A stretch of DNA of 64,000 nt from Pseudofabraea citricarpa (Eukaryota; Ascomycota; Leotiomycetes; Helotiales; Dermateaceae): NCBI GenBank assembly GCA_029641185.1, contig JAPWGK010000011.1, positions 992,001-1,056,000 on the forward strand, given 5' to 3'. Position 1 is the first letter of the stretch, and each line of letters begins with the position of its first letter. The notes below the pieces were generated by a model. The model saw only the letters and a list, made by a program, of their open reading frames with translations. It did no database searches and was not told the origin of the DNA. Positions 1-11,563 of the stretch are shown here, piece after piece. The position numbers and the translations under genes are program-made.

Positions 1-657
1 ACGACCCGGTGAGGGCTGGTTTTCTCTCTCAGGAAGCTAGGAGCGGTATGCTAGAGATCTAGCTGGTGAAAGAAGACGATTGCTAGACTCGACAAAGCAT
101 ACGAATTTATAGGCTGTATTATTTGCGAGAAGCATTGTACAAATGGTGACTGCAATGCCAGAGAAGTATTCGTTGGCGAAGGACGAACATGTGTAAAGGT
201 AATAATCAAATTGATTTCCCCCCGAGATGTTGGTACGTTCTGTTAGGATTGCCGGTTATTGGAAATTATCTTTCAAACTCCACCCTATTTTCTCTCGCAA
301 AAGTCTCCTGCACAGTTCTCAAGATCCTCTCTCTCCGCAGTTGGTGGAAGTGCGAGCCCAAGGCCAAGAAATGGGAATAGCTTCACTATAGCTTAGCAAT
401 ACCATACCTTTTAAACCTTGTAATTCAAACCCAGCCTTTGGCAGTCGTCTATATTGGTCCCTATTTTGCGTGTCGTTGACATTGGTTTAATGGCCGTCCT
501 TCTAATTGCCGTCAGAGCCAACACTCCCAAAAATAATCCAAAATATGAAATCACGACCGGCAAATGGCAAGATGTTTGGGATTTGTGAAGAAAAATTAGC
601 TATATGGATGCTCAAGTTGTGGAAAACCTATTAAAAGAAGATTTTGATAAAGCTTCC
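1..657. other. No supportable gene
   Basis: Only short unsupported reading frames occur here, including one of 63 codons at 189-380 with no recognisable domain. The sequence is AT-leaning intergenic DNA. An upstream gene may begin outside the window. Confidence 0.5.
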
Positions 658-906
658 TCAATATATCTTCGACATCTCTTCTTGGGTCGAATTTCTAGTC
701 CAGCAATCACAAATAACATATCCTGCTAAATGTCGCATTACATCAGGGAGTTCCTCTGCAGCATACTTCCTTTTAATAGATTCCACCTTGAGGTTCTTAA
801 ATGATATCTCCCATGGTGTCACGTCGTAAAGCAAACAATTTCCTTCTGATAGAGCGGTGGTCTTCGAGAGTTCAGCCCCGAATTTCCTTCGACTGCAGCG
901 CCTCAA
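658..906 (-). pseudogene. Protein kinase C-terminal remnant
   Basis: The minus-strand frame ends with a segment resembling the C-lobe tail of the small kinase at 31441-32308. A hydrophobic 'VICDCWTRN' here matches 'IILDCWTKK' there, and 'AAEELPDVM' matches 'RQGIFPDTR' at the same spacing. That tryptophan-containing helix is typical of the end of fungal kinase-like domains. No glycine loop, HRD or DFG motif is found upstream on this strand, and no intact start can be placed. I read it as the decayed 3' end of a kinase paralogue. The match is by eye over about 40 residues, so a chance resemblance is possible. Confidence 0.35.
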
Positions 907-1461
907 AAATATTTAAACATTACAACCCAGCCAGGGAAGAAGAATGGATTGCTATTGCAGCCCACGACGTTTTATGCATGCACATATGCCGGTCCGCTCA
1001 ATACTCATAAAGCCATCCCCATCCGGTCATTATCAGATGGTGGTGTGGTTCTGTTATTTCTACGGATATTACCCAAGGGTGCTCGTTCTCGACATAAAGT
1101 TTGAAACGTCACCTCAAATCTAAAGGGAGCAGAAAGAGAGTAGAACACGAGGTTTTTCTTTGACTTCTATACCCTCCCCTCCTACATTCTCAACGATAAG
1201 CAATTTTACATAGTATTGGTTTCAAAAGAGGCATGCACAGCAGTCAATGAGATATATCTAGATAATTCAAAACAATTCAGAATAAGTTTTAAAAAAGGTT
1301 TAACTAATCCAACAACATCACGGCATTAATTTTACTGAAATAAAAATTGAAATACGAGAGGAAGTCGTCAAAAGGAAACTATCCTTGATGACCTATAACA
1401 CGAGAAACGGGCCAAAGCCGTATATATATGAGTATTGAATTATATACTATGAAGTTTTCTA
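907..1461. other. Intergenic, nothing recognised
   Basis: AT-rich sequence lies between the kinase remnant and the 3' end of the SRPK-like gene. It probably includes the 3' UTR of that minus-strand gene. No RNA gene or repeat was seen. Confidence 0.5.
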
Positions 1462-3064
1462 TTACCAAGGAAGCTGGGTCCCTTTTAGCCACGGATGTTC
1501 TAGTAGCTCCCTTGCCGTTTTTCTATGCTCAGGCACCCAGCAAAGCATATTTCCTACTACAAAGTCCAAGAATGCATTCTTTTCCACTTCCTCGAGCGAG
1601 CTTATTGTGTCGCCTAATTTAAGCCTGGTAGGAACAAGGTCAGGATATAAAAACGAGCCTACGAACAAGTTAGGGTAAATTCGCCACGAGAAAGGTTGCA
1701 GGTGGGCGACGATACCTTGGTCGTCAAAAAATGGGCCGTTGTAAAATTGGTACGGTTTATGGCAAAGTATACCCTGATTATTCTCTACTGGAGGAGTAAA
1801 GTTCCACTTGCGCATTTCTAGCTCACGTGCCACTAGTTCTTTTGGTGGCGGTCCCAGCATCGCTATCATCTGCGCCAGGTGGGTGCGAGCCATATATTTC
1901 CCATCAGTAGAATGAACGTGCGCAAATAGGTTTGTTTCGGGGCTTTCTAGCATATTCCACAGCTATCGAAAGAAATCTAATAAGTAAGCTGTGGGATGAA
2001 CGGAGGATTTTGGATGCTAACCAATACACCAAGGTTCCAGATGTCCGCAGGATAACTCCAGCCTGTTCCTAAAATCACTTCTGGTGCGCGATAGAAGTCT
2101 GGTTGAATTGGATTGATTTGCGGTTCAGTGTCGGTAATCAACGCTGCATGACCGAAGTCTGCGATTTTTGGGACTATAGGGCCGAGCTGGACTCGAAGTG
2201 GCCCAAATTGATTATGCGACTGATAGACTGAAGGCCTTGTTTTTCCCCTTTCGGGCATGGAGGTTCTTGTCTGTGCTTGGACGAATTCCTCGAGTACAGA
2301 AACATCCTCAAAGTTCAAAAGGATGTTGTGTAAACTCAGATCTAACAAAAAGCTGAGTGGATTGTAGTTGGGCTACCTCGAGGGTGTCAACTTACCTGCA
2401 TGGATAACGTGACACTCGGAATGAAGGTAGTCAAGACCAGTCAGGAGACATGTCAAATACATTTTCAGGAGCTCAAGTGGAAACCTCTTGTGCTTGAGAC
2501 GACTCTGAAAAAGTGCCAATGTTTCTCGCATTGGTTCGAATACTAAGCACATATGCATACCATTTGGGCCCTTGATTTCAAAGCTGTCGAGAATAGTCTG
2601 GAGAAAAAGTATGCCTTTTCGAGAAGGGTTCGCAGAGGTAATACGCGTCAAGACCTGCAACTCATGCTGCGCAGCTTTTTTGTTACTATAATCACAGGTA
2701 CAGAACTTTAGCACCACGTAAGGTTCAAGTTCAGTGTCTTCTAACTCCTGTTTTGATCTTGCCCTAGACACCCGTCAGCAAAACACTAATACCTAGAAGA
2801 AGGAAGCTACAAATTAAGGTCTCGCGCAAGCCAGACGGTGGAACCGCCGCCAAATCCAAGCTTTGCAATCGTCTCATATCTCGCCCGAAAAGTCTGGCCA
2901 GGCTGGACATGGTAGAAATGACTGGCATTGTAGTGAGGCAGGAGTTCCTCCTCGATTGGATCTGGGCGCGTAACAGTTGTGAGTGGACGACGATGCAACA
3001 TTGTAAAGGCTGGTTTGCCTATCGACTTAGACGCGAGTCGGCCAAGCCGGGACAGCGATGACAT
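1462..3064 (-). CDS. SRPK-type serine/threonine protein kinase
   Basis: This four-exon gene (3064-2811, 2763-2396, 2341-2022, 1962-1462) encodes about 480 residues, and the phases join without a gap. SRPK kinases phosphorylate Ser/Arg-rich proteins; the actual substrate here is unknown. Visible motifs in order are a glycine-loop segment ending 'STVWLARDLN', the VAIK-type lysine in 'YVVLKFC', a catalytic loop 'HVIHADLSLHNILL' split by an intron (HAD replacing HRD), 'IADFGHAAL' and 'YRAPEVILG', then 'DIWNLGVLLWNML', characteristic of the fungal SRPK-like family. I chose the start at 3064 because 'MSSLSRLGRLASKS' resembles the start of relatives; an in-frame Met 24 codons upstream (3136) is possible. 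The N-terminus is basic and Ser/Leu-rich, like a mitochondrial presequence, but that is unproven. The metal-binding Asp and the catalytic Asp are both present, so activity is plausible. Confidence 0.85.
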
Positions 3065-3601
3065 TAAAAGGGCTGGTTTGCTGCGGTTTGGTATGCGCAA
3101 GAGGAAACCCACGAGGGCGAAATGAAGACTGAACAAGGGCCGACAGAATGTCAGCCCGCTACAGTAGCCGAGAAGTGTTGGTATAGCATTTTACAAGCGC
3201 CCGCAGCTTTACCCTTCGGCCATTACACAAATGCACCACCTTATTCTAGAAAAGGTAAATCTCTGTAAGTAGAGGATCAACAATTAATGGAAATTGTTCC
3301 ATTTCACCTATCACCTGCTCAGAATCTCAAAAGTAAGGCTAATAATCAAAGCTAAGGTAAGAATTCTTCGGTGTCCACACTTGACGAAAGTGACTATAGA
3401 ACCATATTTTACTACAAGAGTCGGAGCGAGGGAAAAGAAAGGTAAAGAGAATGTACGAGTCATCTGGCAATCACTCCTGACTATCCAACTCACTTCCGCG
3501 ATTGAGATCTTTCGAATTAATATCCTGGAATGTCCTTCGCCCCCTAAGCATTACACTGAATCGTAACAAGGACCAACTTTAGGGTACCAGGGCTAGAAGT
3601 A
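3065..3601. other. Intergenic/promoter region
   Basis: This stretch separates two minus-strand genes. It should hold the promoter of the SRPK-like kinase and the 3' UTR of the repeat protein. No specific site could be identified. Confidence 0.4.
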
Positions 3602-4338
3602 TCACTTTTTATGGTGCTTGTGATGCTTCCTGGAGGAGTCCTTAGCCCGTAAGTCAGATGCTTCTGACGGGTATGTTGAAGACGAGCCAGTATTATACGA
3701 AGCGCTGCGCGAGCCAGAGGCTTCTGGTTGGTAGGTGGAAGACGAATTGGTGTCATATGAAGTGTCGTACCAACCAGAGGCTTCTGACGGGTTGGTAGAA
3801 GATGAATCAGTGCCGTATGAAGTGTTATACGTGGCAGAGGCTGGGTAAGTGGAAGATGCATTTGCATCGTAGGAACCAGAAGTCGCCGATGGATTTCTCT
3901 CATCTTGGGCAGCCGCGCCTTCACCTCCAGAAGCAGAAGCCGGGAGATCATCTGGCCCTTTGTTGTAGGGTGTCAAAGCAGGATCCGAAAAAACTACGCT
4001 CCCGTCTGGGTATGCGTGAAACGATGATAGCCGTCTCTTTCCATTTGCAGACCCTTCCCCGATCTTACCTGAAGCATGGAATGGATCATTCGTTCTGGGG
4101 CTTTCGTGTGGGTCTCCACTGTGTAAAGATTATATATCAGATAAATCTGGTGCTGAGCATGTAGAGGCACGTACTCTATGATCCCAACTTTTGCTTTGGC
4201 CGCAAACTTAGGTGGTAGATTGTCGATAGCACTTTCGACTGCCTTCATATAACTGTCAACCTGAACTGTTGTCCCTTTAAGCTTCCACTTCAAGGCTTTG
4301 GTTGCACGTGCCGAGGTCGAGAAGCCCCGAGAAGCCAT
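3602..4338 (-). CDS. Ser/Tyr-rich repeat protein, unknown function
   Basis: The model has two exons (4338-4175 and 4118-3602) and encodes 226 residues. The 56-base intron has a GTACGT donor and CACAG acceptor. It joins 'AKAKVGII' to 'DGDPHESPRT', giving one frame that continues through 'PDGSVVFSDPALTPYNKG' to the stop. The N-terminal 60 residues are basic and Ser-rich, starting 'MASRGFSTSARATKALKW', and could act as a mitochondrial presequence, although this is only an inference. The C-terminal half is low complexity with three 20-residue repeats rich in Ser, Thr, Tyr and Asn, and it ends in a His/Lys cluster 'RKHHKHHKK'. I do not recognise the family. The well-ordered middle section, about residues 55-100, suggests a real conserved core. 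Confidence 0.6.
3661..3840 (-). repeat. 60-bp in-frame tandem repeat (3 copies)
   Basis: Three 60-base units begin at 3661, 3721 and 3781, each opening with the plus-strand bases cttctg, and a weaker partial copy follows. The period is a multiple of three, so on the minus strand each unit adds about 20 residues with the pattern SEASG...YDT...SSSTY. Copy number may vary between strains. Confidence 0.8.
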
Positions 4339-6338
4339 TTCGGAAGAATGGAAGATCTATAACGCAATAGTCAAGATAAGATGACTTAAGTATAATGATG
4401 CTTACAGTTTCGAGTTAAGGTAAGAAAGTTTCACCAGTTGTTGCCGTGGTGGCTGTTGAAAAGAAAAGAAGGCGATTGTGTAGACAGAAAAGAGTTCATA
4501 GAGTGTCAGTGGGTACTAATTATACATAATCGTACGCATCCTGAAGTGAGGCTTCCCCGCGAAAAGGGGGCCCAAAGAAGATCTAGGGCGCATGTGTACT
4601 TTATCATCAAGCCATGTGTGCCAATCGTAGTTTGTGTTGGATTTCCAATTGTGCCCGACAAGGGCTTAGCTACGAGCCAATAGTGGTGATTTGCCGCCCA
4701 ACCAGGACTTATTCGAGACATATGCATAGATAGCTCTGACTCATTGATTCTCTCCTTTAAACTGGGTCCCACCATAGCATTATACAAAGGATTTAATAGG
4801 CAGCAATGCCATTTCTCGTGCACAACGATGCATCTGACCCAATCACAAACTTTACTTCTCTCCTTGGTTGGAACTGCATATTCGTGAATACCCAGCAAAG
4901 CGTGGATTGCTTAAGCCTACCCCGCCCAGAAAGGGAAAGAAAAGGCATCCTGTCTCGTGGTCTTGGCACTAAACACGTATCTCCTCGAAGTAACAACGTG
5001 AGGTTAAATTTCCATATTCCCGAATCACTCTCGCAATTTTAAGAGTCCAAGCGACGAAGTGTTTTGATTTCTTTTCAGAGGTTCATCACAAATATTTCCG
5101 AAGGCTTCGTAGGAACTAAAATCAGGCGAATACGCGAACATGTAATCTTTCAAGTTCAAAGCGGAAGTGTCGGTATCTTCACGTTACCAACAGGCCAGAC
5201 CAAGATACTTACTATTATGGTAAGTCTTGGTTATTATAAAGATAAATGATCTTCGTGTTCTACGGAGGAAAGAGAGCTATATCAATACAGTGGGATTAGT
5301 GACTGTCCCTCAGGTCAGAGACACTCGTGACTCGGCTCCGGAAGAACGGGGTCTTCCGTAGCGCGTGATATGTACACGTGATCCAATGTCGACGTGCTGC
5401 AACAGGAGATAACCAAATCCCAGCGAGCGAAGGCCGAGAAGCTTATTTTAATATCTTAAAAACTGTATTATTATATATGTATTCACCTATATGAGTCAGC
5501 TACATACTAGTGGTGAAAACATAGCCGGAAAGTATTAGATGAGAGGATGCCGTTGAACTAACACAAAGACGCGAAGGGTTAAGCGACGTATTCTGAGAAT
5601 CATCGTTTACTAATACGTTCTATCGTTTGAAGATCCTTGGAGGGTTGGGAATGTCATCCTTCCCGTTGTTGAAGGACTTTAGTTAATAAGCGGACACAAA
5701 ATGCGCCCTCGAATTCCCGTGCCACTTCACACGCAAACTGACAGCTAACACTAAGATGACTTGCATGAGACACGAGACGAGATCTCTTCTTGTGGTGATT
5801 TGCCGGATGGTAGTCCATAAGCTTCTGTCACCTCGCTTAGAATTTTGAGTTTCTTGTCCTGTGAGGTATCACAAGATTATTGGAAGTGTGCAGTGTATAT
5901 CCTAAGGAGAATACTCCGCTATCATTCTTACAAATCAAAAGCTCTGGCGCGGAAGGATTTTCTCCGAGTACTAGTAAGAAGTGTCTCAAAACGTGTGTTA
6001 CCTCGATTTCGAGTAAGAAAACTAAGGTTCGATAGTGCAGCCTAAAATGCAGCCGCATGAAATTGTGAATCGGTCTATTAGTTTCCCTTGCTGCTGTTCA
6101 AATTCGATTTTCACGGCCTGGTAGTACATACACGAGCTTATGCACGCCTATCTCTTATTTCCAGATCTTCCGGCCGGCGGCTGACAAACAACTGTATAAC
6201 AATACTGTAGAATGGCACATGCATGTCAAAAAGCCAGATAAAAATGACTGATCTTTTCTTCCCATGTGACTAGTACTTCCTCGTCGAATAAGTAGTTCTG
6301 TATCCCATCACATCACATTACCACTCACTACCTTCATC
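4339..6338. other. Gene-poor 2-kb stretch
   Basis: Several open frames of 60-130 codons overlap on both strands but none shows a domain, compositional bias or splice logic. Examples are 4506-4898 minus and 5837-6058 minus. The right end, about 6250-6338, should contain the promoter and 5' UTR of the terpene cyclase. Confidence 0.45.
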
Positions 6339-7580
6339 ATGAACAACTCATTCCATTTCAGCGAGGCCGACTACCAATTTTCTTATCTTCTCGATCACGA
6401 TGAAGTTCAAGAAAACAGGGCATTTACCTTGTTACCAGTTCGCCGAAATAAGAACCACAAAGACGTCGATCAAGTCGCGTTAGACCTCGTCAAGACCTGG
6501 ACAGAGCTCGTTGCCGATGGAACGACGGACGGGTTCCACGGAACGGAGAACGGGATTTCGGGAAATTTTGACTCGTTGATCATACCCGAGGCGAAGCCTG
6601 ATCGACTCGGGCATTCAGTGTGGTGGACTCAGTTTTTCTTTATTCTTGACGGTATGTGCTTGTCGTACTTACCCGGCCAGATTTGGTCGGCTAACTTCTT
6701 TGAATTTTCTAGATAAGGCTGAGGCATTGGCTCGGGAAATTGTAAGTCTGTTCCTCTAATCACCCATTTTGAAACATGCCTATATCTAGCTATATATTAC
6801 TGGGCAAAAGAAAGTTCAACAGCTAAATACTTAGTTCAGGCTCATACGAAACTGAACGTTGAAGTAGCAAACATCTTAGCCGACGCAGGCAAGAAGCAGC
6901 CCACCTCCGCACTAGGAAGAGTTCTAGTCCCTGGAATTCGCGACCTTCTTGCAGTCGACTATGAGCGTGGGATTCCGATTCTTGAGGCATGGCGATATTG
7001 GGTGAACACGGATTCGAAAGCGTTGAGTGATTTTGAGACCCTGGATGATTATATCAAATTCCGGATCATCAATACAGGCATGTTGTATGTCATACCCCTT
7101 CCTGTCTAACACAATGACACAGACACACTTAGGAGTCTCTTTTTTCTAATAGAGATGTATAGAACATACTCACGCGTTATTGAGTATACCATGGAGTTGA
7201 GTATCACGCCCGCAGAAAGGCAGGCGGCGAGCGAGTTGCAGCACCTTGCAGTGGCGTGCATTGCATTGTGCAACGATTGGTGGTCGTGGCCAAAGGAAAG
7301 TGATGCGCATATCAAAGGTACATCGAGGTTGTTGAATGCGGTTGTCATCGTGATGAAGCAGTATGACATGCCGGCACATAAAGCTCGTAGCTTTGTTCAA
7401 GCGTTGGTTCTACAGTATGAACAGAAGCTCATGGATATGCGCCATGAGCTCTTGTCGGCTGGAAAAATTTCGGAGCAACTCAGGAAATATGTCGATGCTC
7501 ATCTCTGGATGGTCTCTGGGCATGACTTATGGGAATCTACGTGTCCGAGATACCATAAGCACCTTTACTTCACATTCTAG
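6339..7580 (+). CDS. Class I terpene cyclase, single domain
   Basis: Four exons (6339-6651, 6713-6741, 6840-7084, 7133-7580) encode 344 residues. Class I cyclases ionise a prenyl diphosphate using Mg2+. The first Asp-rich motif DDKAE (residues 104-108) is assembled across intron 1. The NSE triad lies in 'NDWWSWPKE' (N243, S247, E251). A candidate diphosphate-sensing Arg is in 'YIKFRIINTG' (R189), and the C-terminal 'STCPRYH' carries the conserved RY pair. This ending resembles the cyclase half of fungal bifunctional enzymes such as fusicoccadiene and ophiobolin F synthases. The prenyltransferase half is absent: the frame stops at 7580 and the aquaglyceroporin gene follows on the other strand. 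It would therefore depend on prenyl diphosphate made elsewhere. Di- or sesterterpene rather than sesquiterpene product is an inference from that resemblance. All key residues look intact. Confidence 0.85.
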
Positions 7581-7674
7581 ATAAAGCGCTTATGTTGTGT
7601 TTTGTAAACATTCATATTCTCCTTATGTTAACTACTCATGTCAATACCTAAAACTATCTCTATCTCTACTTGAT

Positions 7675-9122
7675 TCAAACTTCGCCTTTCTCAAAGTCCC
7701 TCTTCCGTCTCCAATATCCACCGGCGAAAAGATGTTTAAAGCCTAACCAAGGACTGTTGACCGGACCTGTTAACTGTTCGTCAGTATATTATGGTCAAAG
7801 ACAACACAATCCGGGTCTCTCCACTCACTCTCGGGCCCCGTGTAAATAAACAGATCATACAAGAAGCCACCAAAAACGCACCCAAGAAACGGGGCGACCA
7901 TAGGGACCCAAAAGTAATAGTTCCCAGCACTCCAAACTCCAGGTCCGTAACCAACAATGTACGACATGAGGCGGGGACCGAAGTCACGCGCGAGATTGAT
8001 GGCATAGCCTGTTTCCCATCTGTAATTTGTTAATGACTGCGATAATGTTATAAGGATAGACGAGATAGAACGAACCCAAAACAAGCCCCAAGACCGAAGA
8101 TGAGGAATAACAGAGCGATTGGGAAGAGCTTTCCAGCACCGGATTTGCCCATTGCACCTGGATTGGAATCATCTTTCAACGCAAATATGACAAAGATGAG
8201 GATGGCGCTCGCGATGAACTCGCTAAAGAACTGACTCGCTTTGGTAAGGAATGCTTGTGGATATGTACAGAATATTCCAGCTGTTGCAGTGGGACTTGGT
8301 GGAACGGTACGGATATCACGGCCTTCGAGTTGGTTTATGGGGTTGATGTAGTTGGCGTATACGACGCCTGCGGCACAGAATCCACCAAGCAATTGAGCGA
8401 GGAAGTAGATTGGGAATCTTCGCCAAGGGAGTTTGCGATACAGACAAAAGGATAAGGTCACTGCTGGATTGAGAAACCCACCGCTGTCTCCGGCCACGTA
8501 TATTCCTAGCATAACACCAAGACCCCATCTAATTTAATCAGTAACTGTATTTTTGAAATGAAGAGAAGATTTACCCCCAGCTTATACTTTGATATTCGCC
8601 AAATCCATTACCCCCAGGTGCGGTGGTTTGGCCTGCACTGAGTAGCACCTGGGCTACACTTCCATCACCAAACAAAACCATTATAAATGTCCCAAAGAAT
8701 TCAGCAAATGGTTCCCGTAGTATAACACGTACAGAGCTCCAGGCAAGATCATTATGGACCTCATGCCCTTCGACAATAGGTGGTTCTGACTCTAAACCCA
8801 TCTTAGTTCGTATTGTAGAGAGCGTGCTTTCGTGGTGGTCTCTTGAAGACGCCGTGGCATTTGTGTCTCGAGAAGGTATCGTAGAAAGGCTGGGATGGTC
8901 ATTTCTGTGCTCGATATGTTGTGAGTGGGATCCTGAAGGATTTCGTATCGTCGGTCCTGCTCCAACAGCTTTGGACACCTTCTCGAGATGCTCTGAGTAT
9001 ACTTCATCCGAATTCTGTATATTATCGTCGGGTTTGGTTAGACCAGGACCGGTGCCTTGATGAATAGTTCCGAAGTTTTTGTGATGGTGACTTGGATCGG
9101 GCGACATAACTGGAGAATTTGA
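7675..9122 (-). CDS. Aquaglyceroporin (MIP family)
   Basis: Four exons (9122-8575, 8528-8076, 8019-7829, 7766-7675) give about 427 residues. The protein would be a membrane channel for glycerol or small solutes. The first half-helix motif is NPA, in 'GGFLNPAVTLSF'. The second is NLA, in 'GYAINLARDFGPRL', whose Asp is typical of glycerol-conducting members; yeast Fps1 also carries NLA. A long hydrophilic N-terminal extension of about 130 residues, rich in His, Ser and Thr, precedes the first membrane helix and may be regulatory. The last intron, with a GTGAGT donor at 7828, is needed: without it the frame ends early, and with it the tail reads 'YTGPESPVNSPWLGFKHLF', as in relatives. An upstream in-frame Met at 9137 is an alternative start. 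The gene converges on the terpene cyclase, with stop codons 94 bases apart. Confidence 0.88.
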
Positions 9123-10040
9123 CATCTGTATCAACAATCTACTGATTCATGGAATCTTCCAACTTCAAAGAGAAATGGAGTTCAAAGAAATCAGAATTAA
9201 ATTGAGGGGTAATCTCTCCATGCTCTGAGGTCTGTTGTCAGCAATGCCCCCAGTCTTTGGCAAGGCGTCATCGTACTCCTCAAAAGCACAGCCAAATCCC
9301 ATGGCCCGGAGACTTTCCCATAATGGGGAGGTGAATGCCATTCCCGTGTTGGGCTTCAAATGCCCCATTTAGCCTGGATCGGCCACTCGGCATCCGGTTG
9401 CAGCTCCAATTGGGGATTCCACACAGATTTGTTTGATTGTGTAAGTTGTATGCTTTACGGGAATAAACATGAAAGAAACCCTTACGCTGTCTTGACTTGG
9501 CTTATTATTGACTCAGTGAGACGAATTAACAATCTCAGCGCCGATAAAAGACCAAGCAGCTTCATCGGTGTTGTATATTAATCAACTTCTTGCTCTTGCT
9601 GGAAATAACTCCCGTTAAAGCCCGGGAAGAAGGACAAGACCAGATACGACCGTGGCGTTGGGATATGATGTAGTGGAGACCTTGAGGTGGGTGTGATCGT
9701 GCATTAGCGCTGGATAGTTGCCCATGGGGATGTGAGTTGGTGATCTGCCGATCTGAAATGGAGAACCATCACGTGAACTACCAATTCCTATCCAAAAAGA
9801 AAATGACGAGAATGAAGTCGAATTGGGGACATAGCGTCTTCAGAAACATTAATGAAGGGCTGTCTTGTTTCCTTGAAGAGTCGAACAGGTCTTGTTCTCC
9901 AAGTGCCGAGATATTTAATCACGTTCACTCCTTGGCTTCAACAAATGCTAGGACATCTCGCTCCATGCGGAGCCTGGCGATGACAAGATACCACAACAGG
10001 TGTGAAGCAATGCTCATCTTGGCAACCCGATGCCAAAAGT

Positions 10041-10443
10041 CGCCGAGCCCGTTATAATCCGCAACGTTTTAACTTTTGCCTGTCGATGATCGACGCAATA
10101 GCCAGCGAAGGATCTGATACAGGGCCCACCACAATCATACAGTGGATACTCGATACCTGTCTACCATGATTGACATAGCCTTGCATACCATCGAAAAGGG
10201 GCGCAGAAGGTCGAAAGCTTCACCTTGAAGGTGCTGTAGTCCTTCGGTATAGTCATAAACCTCTAAATCAGAGGGCAGAACTGACCCAGCAATGACTATA
10301 GCACCCGGCTTTGCAGCGGTCATCAGAGTAAACAGTAAGAATCTGTCATATTCTATTAGCATGTGAGAACCGCTTGTGCTGGGAGTAACAGAGAGCAGCA
10401 GAGCTTACTCCGTCAAACGCTGCGGATTATAACGGGCTCGGCG
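10041..10443. repeat. Inverted-repeat-bounded element, MITE-like candidate
   Basis: The 22 bases at 10041-10062 are the exact reverse complement of 10422-10443, and the match extends a few more bases with one mismatch. A third, direct, partial copy of the inner GGGCTCGGCG core lies at 10518-10530. About 360 bases separate the arms, with a 75-codon open frame of no known domain inside. No clear target-site duplication was seen next to either arm. Confidence 0.5.
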
Positions 10444-10758
10444 AATGTTGGCAGCCCACTGCATGCGTTCCAGTGCCAAAGGATAGACAAGCCAAGGTCA
10501 AAAAGATTGAGTATTGCAACGGGCTCGGCGACTATTGGCATCGCAGTGCTTATGTTGCAGTGAAGATGCAGGTGTTTGATGGAGGTTGATGAACACCTTG
10601 GCCCAAGCGAAACGAAACGAACCACCTTTATTGTACCGCAATAATTGTGGATCCCCAAAGCTATTATTATCAAGTGGAGTCGAGATAACGAAGGGAAGAG
10701 GATGCGTGGGGAAATGAAAGGGACAGCGTTCAAAAGGTTGTTGTTCTGAAAAGACCAT

Positions 10759-10779
10759 CTAGGTACCTAGTACCTAGGT
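10759..10779. other. CTAGGTACCTAG palindrome
   Basis: A perfect 12-base palindrome at 10759-10770 is followed directly by an 8-base palindrome ACCTAGGT at 10772-10779. Short TAGGTACCTA-type sequences recur in several fungal genomes; the function is unknown. Confidence 0.5.
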
Positions 10780-11563
10780 CATAGTGCTTCCAGTCTCCCT
10801 GCCAGCTAAGAGCTAGTTCGTCCCTTTGATGCTCTTTAACAGTCACGAGCTCACGAACGAACGCCAATCGTCGAGAACTGCGGGATCAGATAAGATAAAG
10901 ATTAAGGTTCTGCCGCATCTTGTACTCACCGCCGTCGTCACCGGTACATACACGTCAACAAGTCCGAGGCTCGAGAGCCTTCTGCTCAAACACTCAATGT
11001 CTCTCCAGTCCTGAACTATCGTCTCCCAAGCATCATCCATTGGACCGCAACAAAGCACTCGACACACCTGGCACTACCACATGGTCATTCCGCATTAATT
11101 CCCAAGGTATTGCAGCGCCCCAGACTCTAGTCATGGTGGTCTGGCCTTGTCGTCCAAGAATCTTGACGTTTCTGTTACTATCCACCACGAACGAGTCTCA
11201 TTCAAGATGCCAAGCCAGAATACCTAGGAGTTCCTGCATATCTGCGACCCAAATCAGCTGTCGATCAAGGGAATATGTGTAAGAGATCGACCCGGCCGGC
11301 AGACACCCAAGAGATGGCCTAAGAGATGGCCTGCACATCCTCAAGCCCTTGGTACTACGCGCTGTGATCGCAGCCTTTCCGTTACTTTGTAAGTTGACAC
11401 ACGGCAAATAACCCAAATTAAACTTTCTTTGGATGAGCTCCTAGCATTCCAAATTATAAGTAGCCTTTGCTCTATCTCATGTCTCTTCACGGTCCTCAGG
11501 TCTCTTCCTCCATAACCTCCAGCAGCACCCAGAACAACAGTCCACGCATCGAAGGACGTTGCA

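Larger units (their letters stand above)
9123..11563. other. Gene-free 2.4-kb stretch
   Basis: The left part should contain the aquaglyceroporin promoter. The middle holds a short inverted-repeat structure and a CTAGGTACCTAG palindrome, which are listed separately. Reading frames of up to 120 codons occur, for example 10413-10733 minus and 10920-11282 plus, but none shows a recognisable domain. Confidence 0.45.

Noticed and set aside
4506..5042. Three overlapping frames of 67-130 codons
   Set aside because: They oppose one another on both strands and none shows a recognisable motif or plausible splice pattern.
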